Assembly (NCBI GenBank): GCA_030535605.1
Contig: JAUNRQ010000008.1
Span: forward strand, 1-49,611
From: Pseudoxanthomonas suwonensis
GTDB taxonomy: Bacteria > Pseudomonadota > Gammaproteobacteria > Xanthomonadales > Xanthomonadaceae
Reading direction: 5' to 3'
Length of the DNA: 49,611 nt
Part shown: positions 9,317 through 15,933 of the stretch, piece after piece
How the letters are laid out: every line of letters starts with the position of its first letter
Numbering within the stretch: the first letter of the stretch is position 1
Program-made: the position numbers and the translations under genes
Notes under the pieces: model-generated
Seen by the model: only the letters and a program-made list of their open reading frames with translations
What the model was told of the DNA's origin: nothing
Database searches by the model: none

Positions 9317-9747
9317 GCCGGCGCCCTCCCCATGCGGTGCCCCCAGAAGGCCCACCACACCAGGCCAAGGACGATGAGCGTGCACAGCAGCGAGCAGATG
9401 GTCGCCTGCGGCATCTTCTGGAACGCGTCCATCGCGTGGACGAAGTTGTTGACCAGCCCGAGCACCCACGCCACCGCGAGAAGCAGCAGATACAGGCCAC
9501 CACGTGCCATCCGGCGTCCGCGCAGGTGGTCGATGGCGGCCAGCAGCAGCGCGATGGTGGCCATCACCTGTGCACCCACCAGCAGCCACGATGCGAAGTT
9601 GGTCCACTGGATCTGTTCGCTGCGTCCGTAGGCGATGTCGGCCATGAGTGCGCCAAGGAACAGGGGCAACGTTGCCACCAGGGCGATCAGGTGCAGCGGC
9701 TGGGGCATCAACCGCGACGGCTGCAGCGTGCGTGCAGGCGTTTCCAT
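9313..9747 (-). CDS. DUF2231-like integral membrane protein
   Basis: This 144-residue protein has four predicted membrane helices. Its opening HLIALVATLPLFLGALMADIAY resembles the conserved start of DUF2231 proteins (split: HLIALVATLPLFLGAL, MADIAYGRS). Function is unknown; members often sit beside oxidases and sugar dehydrogenases and may carry heme or help electron transfer. AGGAG lies about 9 bases upstream of the start. The 3' end overlaps the dehydrogenase start by 4 bases. A second DUF2231 protein is encoded in this cluster on the opposite strand (13293-13820). The 49-base gap to the preceding gene allows co-transcription. Confidence 0.8.
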   Translation of the reverse strand: METPARTLQPSRLMPQPLHLIALVATLPLFLGALMADIAYGRSEQIQWTNFASWLLVGAQVMATIALLLAAIDHLRGRRMARGGLYLLLLAVAWVLGLVNNFVHAMDAFQKMPQATICSLLCTLIVLGLVWWAFWGHRMGRAPA

Positions 9748-9796
9748 GGGAAATTCGCTCCTGTGACGTTGTCAGTGCCACCGCAGCATCGCGCGT

Positions 9797-10108
9797 TCAC
9801 GCGCAAGTGGATGTGAAAAGCACCGGTGCGCCAGCCGCCAGCCACGCCAGCAAGGCCGCCAGCGCGGACAGTCGCGCGAGCCGCGCGACGAAATGCCGCT
9901 CGCCCGACGACGCCTCCACGCGGCGCGTCCACGCCCACCAGCCGGCCTGCGCCAGCGCGACCGCGAGGTAGGTCGCGAACAGTGCAGGCCGCACCATGTC
10001 GGCGGGAAAGCCGCGCGCACCGCAATGCAGGCCATGCACCGCATACAGCACCAGGAATCCCGCCATCCAGATGAACCAGCCGCCCATGATCGCCAGTGCC
10101 TGCTTCAC
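9797..10108 (-). CDS. Small three-helix membrane protein of the oxidase cluster
   Basis: This 103-residue protein is read from a GTG start at 10108 that overlaps the stop of the subunit I-III gene (GTGA). It begins KQALAIMGGWFIWMAGFLV and has about three hydrophobic segments with a short Arg-rich loop (TRRVEASSGERHF) between the second and third. I recognise no named family. Its coupling to the oxidase gene suggests an accessory or subunit-IV-like role, as small membrane proteins often follow coxA/coxC. That is inference from position. Confidence 0.7.
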   Translation of the reverse strand: MKQALAIMGGWFIWMAGFLVLYAVHGLHCGARGFPADMVRPALFATYLAVALAQAGWWAWTRRVEASSGERHFVARLARLSALAALLAWLAAGAPVLFTSTCA

Positions 10109-12573
10109 GCGAGCCACTCCGGCAGCAGGTTGGCGATGACCACCAGCAGCAGCGCGATGGAAGTGAACCGCAACCAGCGCCGGCACGCCGGCCATGCATC
10201 CGGCCGGTCGGCGGCGAGGAATCCCGCCACGTAGCGGCGCCACGCATACGCGAGGATGATCGCGCCCACCACCACATGCACCAGCGCGTAGCACAGCAGC
10301 ATCATGTGCACGGCGTGGTGGGCATGGGTTGCCGGATCGGGCATGTCGCGCATCGCCCACAGCAGCGCACCGGTGGCCGCGAGCAGGCCGGCGAGCGCTG
10401 CCGGCAGCCAGCGGGCGAGCGGCGGCGGCGCACGGTCGCGGCTGGCGAGGAACAGCAGGCCGGTGCCGGCCAGCGCCAGCCAGCACCAGGTACCGCCACT
10501 GCGCCACGGCACCGGCGTCGGCCACTGCGGCGCGATGGTCCACAGGTAGGCCACCCCGAACAGCAGGCTGGCCAGCAGCACCGCATCCATCACCAGCAGC
10601 GCGATCTGCCCGGCATTGGCCAATGTGTGCGGGCTGTGCCAGTGCACCGGCAACTGCAACCCCTGCCCCGCATCCAGAGGCGGCACCGGGCGGTCGGACC
10701 CGCCCTGCCACGCCCAGCGCCATGCCAGCCACGCCAGCGGCGGCAGCGTCAACGGCGCCCAGCGGTAGGCGCCGGCCAGCATCAGCAGGAAAAACGCGGC
10801 ACAGACCAATGCCACGGCAATCGGCAAGACGCCCGGCCCGGGCAGGATGGCGACGTGGCGGGGTTCTCCGCGCGCCGGATCGACCACCAGCGTTTCGCGC
10901 CAGCCATTGCGGGCTTCGGCCAGGTGGCCCTGCCCGATCGCCAGCGTCCGCGCGAGGTCCGGATCGTCGGCCATCGGATCGCGGCTGGAGACCGCAGGCA
11001 AGGCGGCGAAGTTGTAGGTCGGCGGCGGCAGCGGCATCGCCCACTCCAGCGTGGTGCCGCCGAACGGATTGCGCGGCGCGCGCGAACCGGCGCGGAGGCG
11101 CAGGCAGATGTCGACCACGAACAGCGCGAAACCGAACGCCATGACGAAACCGCCAACCGACGACACCAGGTTCGGCACGGTCCAGCCGTAGCCTTCGGCG
11201 TAGGTGTCGACCCGGCGTGGCATGCCGAGCAGACCGGTCAGGTGCATGATCAGGAAGGTCGCGTGGAAGCCGACGAACACCAGCCAGAACGCCGCCTTGC
11301 CGAGCGTGTCGGAGGTGCCGCGACGCGTGATGTGCGGCAGCCAGTAATGCAGCGCGGCCATCATCGGGAACACGTACCCGCCGATCAGCACGTAGTGGAG
11401 GTGGGCGGTGACGAAGGCGGTGTCATGCGCCTGCCAGTCGAACGGCACCACCGCCAGCATCACGCCGGTCAGCCCGCCCATCACGAAGGTCACGAAGAAG
11501 CCGAACAGGTACAGCATCGGCAACGACATCCGCGGCCGGCCGCGCCAGAGGGTGCCAAGCCAGGCGAAGATCTGCACCGAGGTCGGCAGCGCCACCAGCG
11601 CCGAGGCGATCGAGAAGAACGCCAGCGCCATGTGCGGGATGCCGACGGTGAACATGTGGTGCACCCACAGGCCCATGCTGAGCACCACGGTCGCGGCGAT
11701 CGCGGCGACCACCATGCCGTAGCCGATCAGGCGGGTGCGCGCGAGCACCGGCAACAGCGTGGACACCACGCCTGCGGCCGGCAGGAAGATGATGTAGACC
11801 TCCGGGTGGCCGAACAGCCAGAACAGGTGTTGCCACAGCAGCGGATCGCCACCGCGCAACGGGTCGAAGAACGCCCAGCCGAAGGCGCGCTCGACCTCCA
11901 GCAGGATCGAGCCCAGGATCAGCGGCGGAAAGCCCAGCATCATCATCGTGGCGGTGCCCAGCATGTACCAGGCGAATATCGGCATGCGCCGCAGCGCCAT
12001 GCCCGGTGCCCGGCAGTAGAGGATGGTCACCACGATCTCGATCGCCGCGCACACCGCCGAGATCTCGACGAAGGTCACGCCCAGCAGCCACACGTCGGCA
12101 TTGATGCCGGGGGTGTAGGTCTTGCCCGACAACGGCGTGTACATGAACCAGCCGCCATCGGGCGCGACGCCCGCCAGCAGCGCGCCGATCAGGATGCAGC
12201 CGCCGAACAGGTAGCACCACCAGCCCAGCGCGGACAGCCGCGGGAATGCCAGGTCGCGGGCGCCCAGCATCTTCGGCAGCAGGTACATCGCCAGGCCCTC
12301 GAACATCGGGATGGCGAACAGGAACATCATGATGCTGCCGTGCATCGTGAACAGCTGGTTGAACACCTCCGGCCCGACGAAGGCGCTGCGCGGCGATGCC
12401 AGCTGCGCGCGGATCAGCATCGCCAGCAGGCCGGCGATCACGAAGAAGATGCAGGCCGCCAGCATGAAGCGCTTGCCCAGCCGGGTGTGGTTCACCGAAT
12501 ACAGCACGCCACGCCAGCCCGGCGGATCACCCCAGATCGCATCCAGATGCTTGTGCCGTGCCAGCGCGTTCAT
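10105..12573 (-). CDS. ctaD: Heme-copper oxidase subunit I fused to subunit III (divergent)
   Basis: The 822-residue product has two parts. Residues 1-~500 are subunit I: heme a ligand H78 (FTMHGSIMMF), the CuB/Tyr site H256-P-E258-V-Y260, the CuB pair H305-H306 (WVHHMFTVG), and the heme ligands in HDTAFVTAHLHYVLIGG, plus GMPRR near the heme propionates. About residues 600-822 form a subunit III-like helical domain (LLVMDAVLLASLLFG, HVVVGAIILAYAW). Several proton-path residues deviate: Gln334 replaces the K-pathway Lys (LPTSVQIFAW), while Ser271 and Thr331 remain; Asp107 is kept, but Met96 and Ser114 stand where two D-pathway Asn are usual. Start ATG at 12573 overlaps the subunit II stop; an upstream in-frame ATG at 12603 is less likely. 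The gene symbol refers to the subunit I part. Confidence 0.93.
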   Translation of the reverse strand: MNALARHKHLDAIWGDPPGWRGVLYSVNHTRLGKRFMLAACIFFVIAGLLAMLIRAQLASPRSAFVGPEVFNQLFTMHGSIMMFLFAIPMFEGLAMYLLPKMLGARDLAFPRLSALGWWCYLFGGCILIGALLAGVAPDGGWFMYTPLSGKTYTPGINADVWLLGVTFVEISAVCAAIEIVVTILYCRAPGMALRRMPIFAWYMLGTATMMMLGFPPLILGSILLEVERAFGWAFFDPLRGGDPLLWQHLFWLFGHPEVYIIFLPAAGVVSTLLPVLARTRLIGYGMVVAAIAATVVLSMGLWVHHMFTVGIPHMALAFFSIASALVALPTSVQIFAWLGTLWRGRPRMSLPMLYLFGFFVTFVMGGLTGVMLAVVPFDWQAHDTAFVTAHLHYVLIGGYVFPMMAALHYWLPHITRRGTSDTLGKAAFWLVFVGFHATFLIMHLTGLLGMPRRVDTYAEGYGWTVPNLVSSVGGFVMAFGFALFVVDICLRLRAGSRAPRNPFGGTTLEWAMPLPPPTYNFAALPAVSSRDPMADDPDLARTLAIGQGHLAEARNGWRETLVVDPARGEPRHVAILPGPGVLPIAVALVCAAFFLLMLAGAYRWAPLTLPPLAWLAWRWAWQGGSDRPVPPLDAGQGLQLPVHWHSPHTLANAGQIALLVMDAVLLASLLFGVAYLWTIAPQWPTPVPWRSGGTWCWLALAGTGLLFLASRDRAPPPLARWLPAALAGLLAATGALLWAMRDMPDPATHAHHAVHMMLLCYALVHVVVGAIILAYAWRRYVAGFLAADRPDAWPACRRWLRFTSIALLLVVIANLLPEWLA

Positions 12574-13259
12574 CGCCGCTCCCCGGCGAGCCAGCGCCGC
12601 CAATGCTCCGGTTCATGCGCCACCACCCGGAAGCGATGGCCGCGATGGCCGACGCCGCAGTATTCGGCGCAGATCGCCTCGTATTCGCCCGCTTCCACCG
12701 CATCCAGGCGCAGGGTGTTGACGTAACCCGGGATCGCATCCAGTTTGCCGGCCAGGCGCGGGATCCACAGGCCGTGGATGACGTCCTCGGAGCGGATGCG
12801 CACGTCCACCGGCACACCCGCGGGAATGTGCATGGTGCCGTCGGTGGCGGTGCCAGGCGCATCGGCCACCGCAAACCGCCAGCGCCATTGCGAGGCGACC
12901 GCCTCGATGGTCGCCGCGGCCTCGCCACGCGGCAGCAGCCGCTCGCCCAGGACCATGCCGGCCACCAGTGCGGCCAGCACCACAGGAACGCCGAAGCCCA
13001 GGCCCCAGCCCTGGGTCCAGACGCGGCCTTCGGCATCGCCATGCGAAGGTGCGGCGGAAGGCGTCGGCGCACGCCGGTAACCCATCACCAGCAAGATCCC
13101 CACCACCAGCATCACCACGCCGGCGCCGGCCAGCAGTCCCCACCACAGCGTGGCGATCGCCTGCGAACCGCTGGCCGCCGGATGCAGCGCCGACAGCGGC
13201 GCGCCCGCCGAGCAGCCGGCGAGCGCCAAGGCACCCGTCACGGCCACCCGTGGCATCAT
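12570..13259 (-). CDS. ctaC: Cytochrome c oxidase subunit II with altered CuA site
   Basis: This 229-residue protein starts MMPRVAVTGALALAGC, so it is a lipoprotein with Cys16 as the acylation site. Two membrane helices follow (about residues 35-58 and 82-102). The periplasmic cupredoxin domain contains DVIHGLWIPRLAGKLDAIPG and ends in the CuA loop C197-A-E199-Y-C201-G-V-G-H205-R-G-H208. CuA ligands H162, C197, E199, C201 and H205 are present, but the sixth ligand, normally Met three residues after the second His, is His208. There is no fused cytochrome c domain. Either of two adjacent ATGs (13259, 13256) could start it. The 3' end overlaps the subunit I start (ATGA). Confidence 0.93.
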   Translation of the reverse strand: MMPRVAVTGALALAGCSAGAPLSALHPAASGSQAIATLWWGLLAGAGVVMLVVGILLVMGYRRAPTPSAAPSHGDAEGRVWTQGWGLGFGVPVVLAALVAGMVLGERLLPRGEAAATIEAVASQWRWRFAVADAPGTATDGTMHIPAGVPVDVRIRSEDVIHGLWIPRLAGKLDAIPGYVNTLRLDAVEAGEYEAICAEYCGVGHRGHRFRVVAHEPEHWRRWLAGERR

Positions 13260-13292
13260 CCGGGCCGCCAGCCTCCGCCAGGAACCCGCTGC

Positions 13293-13820
13293 ATGGTGCC
13301 ATCCAGCAAGCCACCCGAGAACGAGCACGGCGAATCCACCGCCGACCCGGTGGCGCAGGCGCTGGAGACCCAGCGCACCGAGTCGCTGGTGGCGATCCAT
13401 GGCCATCCGATCCACGCGATGGTCGTCACCCTGCCGATCGCACTGACATTCTGCACGCTGCTCGCCGACCTGGCGTACTGGTGGACCGGCGATCCGTTCT
13501 GGGCGCGCGCCGCGCTTTGGGCGATCGGTTCCGGTTTCCTGTTCGGCCTGCTGGCCGGCCTGACGGGCACCGCCGAGTTGCTGCTGGTGCCGGGCATCCG
13601 CAAACGCAGCGCGCCCTGGACCCACTTCATCCTGGCGATGACGCTGCTGGCGATCATCGGCCTGAACTGGGGCCTGCGCCTGCGCTTGGGCAACGCGATC
13701 ATCCTGCCGGTCGGCCTGGCAGCCTCGGTACTGGGATGGATCTTCACCGTGTGGACCGGTTGGCATGGCGGCAAGCTGGTCTTCGATCATCACCTGGGGA
13801 CATCGGACAACGGCAACTGA
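13293..13820 (+). CDS. DUF2231 membrane protein on the opposite strand
   Basis: This 175-residue protein has a ~35-residue polar N-terminus (MVPSSKPPENEHGE...) and then the DUF2231 core IHGHPIHAMVVTLPIALTF with four membrane helices. The motif HGHPIHAMVV with its two His is the family signature; function is unknown. A GGAA sequence precedes the ATG at 13293. The gene lies between ctaC (start 13259) and the HemJ-like gene, on the opposite strand to both. Its start is 33 bases from the ctaC start, and its last 31 bases overlap the 3' end of the HemJ-like gene. It therefore splits the leftward cluster, and ctaC may need its own promoter inside this gene. Confidence 0.85.
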   Translation: MVPSSKPPENEHGESTADPVAQALETQRTESLVAIHGHPIHAMVVTLPIALTFCTLLADLAYWWTGDPFWARAALWAIGSGFLFGLLAGLTGTAELLLVPGIRKRSAPWTHFILAMTLLAIIGLNWGLRLRLGNAIILPVGLAASVLGWIFTVWTGWHGGKLVFDHHLGTSDNGN

Positions 13821-14281
13821 CGCATGCGCGGCTCGCTCAACACCTCCGGCCAGCCGAGCGCGGACAGATCCGGTTTCAACAAGACCACGACCAGCACGGC
13901 CAGCATCGGTGGCACCAGCACGAGCAACAGCGGGAAGGCCGGCGGCGCGCGGTAGTGACTGCCTTCCTCGCCCGATTTCAGCACCACATGCCCGATCAGC
14001 GCATGGCCCGCCACCATCAGGCCGACCAGCAGCAGCTTCAGCAGCATCCACTCGCTGAAGACCTCGCGGGCGAAGATCAGCGCGATGCCGCTGCCGGTCG
14101 CAACCACCGCCGCGGGCGTGGCCAGCAACCGGTACAGCAGGTGGGCACGCACGCGCCACACCACCCAGTCGTCGAAATCCTCCACCCGCCGCGAGCGCGC
14201 CAGCAGCAGCGGCATGCCGACCAGCATGCCGCACCAGATCGACAACGCGATGATGTGCAGCGCCTTCAGCAGCAGGATCAT
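13790..14281 (-). CDS. HemJ/CopD-like membrane protein
   Basis: This 163-residue protein has four predicted helices. The start ILLLKALHIIALSIWCGMLVG carries the family's early His (read as LLKALHIIALSIWCGM), followed by the basic segment RAHLLYRLLATPAAVVATGSG and later EWMLLKLLLVGLMVAGHALIG with the conserved Lys and His. These features match the HemJ/CopD group; HemJ proteins oxidise protoporphyrinogen IX, CopD proteins are linked to copper import. Either role would suit an oxidase needing heme and copper. The ATG at 14281 overlaps the ctaG stop (ATGA). Its 3' end overlaps the convergent DUF2231 gene. The exact function is uncertain. Confidence 0.75.
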   Translation of the reverse strand: MILLLKALHIIALSIWCGMLVGMPLLLARSRRVEDFDDWVVWRVRAHLLYRLLATPAAVVATGSGIALIFAREVFSEWMLLKLLLVGLMVAGHALIGHVVLKSGEEGSHYRAPPAFPLLLVLVPPMLAVLVVVLLKPDLSALGWPEVLSEPRMRQLPLSDVPR

Positions 14282-15078
14282 GGCCGCTCGCGCAGCGGCA
14301 GGCCGGACAACTGCAACCACTGCCGTCGCGAGACGATGGCCATCGCCACGAACACCGGCAGCATGCCCAGCAACCACATCAGCATCCCGCCCAGTCGCTG
14401 GTCATCAAGCGCGGACAGGCCGAAGCCGGCGCTGGTGAGCAGGTGGCTGTCGAACCAGGGCCGGGTGGAGAACGTCAGCAGCGCCGCCAGCAGGCCCATC
14501 GGCAAGGCGGTCGCACCCAGGCCCAGCAGCCGGCGGCCGATGGCCGCGCCCTCGCCCGCGCCAATGCCCGACATCACGTTCCACCAGTGGACCGACACGC
14601 CCAGCAGCGCCAGCTGCATCAGCCAGTACAACCCGACGTGGCGCAGGCTGGCGTCGTAGAGCGCCGGCACGTGCCAGGCCAGCAACACGATGATGAACAG
14701 TGCCGCGGCCACCAGAGGGTCCGCCGCGCGTCGCCACGCCTGCGGCATGCCCAGCACGAACAGCGGCGCGCAGACCGCGACGATCCACCAGTGATGCAGC
14801 GTGCGCGCGCTGAACAGCGCGACGCCGGCCGCGCACAACGGCGAGGCGAACGCGATTGCGAACAACACCCCGGCCAGCACGCCGGCGACCTTGCGCGCCG
14901 GCACCGCCTGCCGCGACGCGACCCACGCCACGCACCCGGCCACCACCGTCCAGAGCACCGGATCGAACATCCAGTGCGACCACAGGGTCTGCAGCAGTGG
15001 CGCATCGCCGCAATAGCTGCCACTCCAGTCCACGATCTTCCGCCATCCCGTGATCCACGATGCAGCGAGCATACACAC
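14278..15078 (-). CDS. ctaG: Cytochrome c oxidase assembly protein, CtaG (caa3) family
   Basis: This 266-residue protein has about seven hydrophobic segments and the family motifs SHWMFDPVLWTVV near the start, FSARTLHHWWIVAVCAPL and LLAWHVPALYDASLRH. CtaG of this family helps CuA/CuB oxidase assembly in the inner membrane, probably in copper delivery. It is the first gene of the leftward oxidase cluster and overlaps the HemJ-like gene by 4 bases. The start at 15078 (MCMLAASW) is the first ATG; MLAASW at 15072 or a later Met are alternatives. Just upstream lies the decayed integrase region, so the cluster's promoter must lie there or close to 15080. Confidence 0.87.
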   Translation of the reverse strand: MCMLAASWITGWRKIVDWSGSYCGDAPLLQTLWSHWMFDPVLWTVVAGCVAWVASRQAVPARKVAGVLAGVLFAIAFASPLCAAGVALFSARTLHHWWIVAVCAPLFVLGMPQAWRRAADPLVAAALFIIVLLAWHVPALYDASLRHVGLYWLMQLALLGVSVHWWNVMSGIGAGEGAAIGRRLLGLGATALPMGLLAALLTFSTRPWFDSHLLTSAGFGLSALDDQRLGGMLMWLLGMLPVFVAMAIVSRRQWLQLSGLPLRERP

Positions 15079-15648
15079 TGGCCCGTGTGGCGCGCGTCGC
15101 GCCCGTTCCCGGCCGTTGCGCGCACTGCCAGCGCCGTCGACACACTGGTGGGCTGGCGGCGTCGCCTCGAAGCACGCGAACGCCGCATCGCGCTGCTCGC
15201 GCGTGGCGACCGACTGCTTGCCTGCGCCCTGGTCGCCACTTGCATCACTCCCCTGCTGACGGTCGGAGTGTGGCGCCCCTCGAGACGATGGCGCGAGCAG
15301 ACGCGTTGACGGGGCTCCGGGCGGGCCTTGCGCGTGATCCGCTCGATGAAGGGCCGGAGGTCGGCAACGGTCACGTCACTGATCGCCCTGGCACCGATGC
15401 AGGGATGTACGCGTTTCCTCGGTCGGCCTTCTTCCTTGACGTACCACGTTCCCGTCCACCCCGCCGGTGCCGTACCGGCGCCGGGCCTCGCTGGCGGGCT
15501 TGGCGTTGCCCAAGCCGAGTTCGCTCAGGGACACCCGGAGCTTTCAGACGAGCATCGCCTTCCGGATGCTCCCGATACCCCCAAATGCGCCCCCAGACGT
15601 GCTGGATGGCAACGGATTCGAGCGGACACTGCTGGACCGTCAGGCAAC
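15079..15648. other. Gene-free stretch between ctaG and the tRNA-Met terminator
   Basis: No intact gene can be supported in these ~570 bases. Its middle holds a broken tyrosine-integrase remnant (15290-15534, minus strand; listed separately). A 7-bp inverted repeat CGCCGGT/ACCGGCG lies at 15462-15480. On the plus strand a GTG-started frame from 15085 to 15309 could encode 74 residues with one hydrophobic segment, but it starts 6 bases from the divergent ctaG start and lacks a clear ribosome-binding site. The promoter of ctaG should lie near the left edge. Confidence 0.5.
15290..15534 (-). pseudogene. Decayed tyrosine integrase (arm-binding domain and core start)
   Basis: On the minus strand a GTG at 15534 opens VSLSELGLGNAKPASEARR followed by RYGTGG, which resembles the N-terminal arm-binding domain (DUF4102) of tRNA-site integrases, where NAKP/LKP and a DGGGLYL-like block are typical. 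In another frame, from 15374, TVADLRPFIERITRKARPEP resembles the start of the core-binding domain (helix with RIEARGAxETARR). The two segments lie in different frames, separated by stops, and the catalytic domain is missing. The remnant lies 175 bases from the 3' end of tRNA-Met and reads in the same direction, the standard place for an island integrase. Recognition is by eye and is only moderately certain. Confidence 0.5.
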
Positions 15649-15650
15649 AA

Positions 15651-15676
15651 AAAACCCGCTTTTTCAGCGGGTTTTT
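15651..15676 (-). terminator. Intrinsic terminator of tRNA-Met
   Basis: The stem AAAACCCGCT (15651-15660) pairs with AGCGGGTTTT (15666-15675) around the loop TTTTC. Read leftward, the hairpin is followed by a run of T, so it ends transcription from the tRNA-Met gene. Its symmetric A/T flanks would let it work in both directions. Confidence 0.85.
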
Positions 15677-15707
15677 GGACGTTTCCGGACTTGGCTGGAT
15701 CAGGAAG

Positions 15708-15784
15708 TGGTGGCTATGGGTGGAATCGAACCACCGACCTCGGGATTATGAGTCTCGCGCTCTAACCGTCTGAGCTACATAGCC
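15708..15784 (-). tRNA. tRNA-Met(CAT), elongator
   Basis: The minus strand folds as a 77-base tRNA including encoded CCA. The acceptor stem is GGCTATG/CATAGCC, the D arm contains GCTC...GAGC, the anticodon loop is CTCATAA with anticodon CAT (plus-strand 15748-15750), and the T arm is GGTGG-TTCGATT-CCACC. The overall sequence resembles elongator tRNA-Met of other gammaproteobacteria rather than initiator tRNA or tRNA-Ile2. The anticodon stem CGAGA/TCCCG has an A-C mismatch at its third pair. A terminator follows at 15651, and an integrase remnant beyond it. Confidence 0.95.
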
Positions 15785-15933
15785 ACGGCAACCGCTTTCC
15801 GCGGAGCCGGGTATTTTGCGCCCTCGGGGAACGCGAGTCAAACGCGGGCGCGATCCGTGCGGGCGCTCGGTGCGCGGGCGGCAGCCGTCACCGGCTGTTG
15901 TCAGTTTCGGGGCGATTTCGACGTATATGGCAT

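Noticed and set aside
10096..12726. 876-codon plus-strand open frame opposite the oxidase genes
   Set aside because: Low-complexity His/Arg/Gln composition typical of an antisense shadow in high-GC DNA.
15085..15309. GTG-started 74-codon plus-strand frame with one hydrophobic segment
   Set aside because: Starts 6 bases from the divergent ctaG start, no ribosome-binding site, no recognised family.
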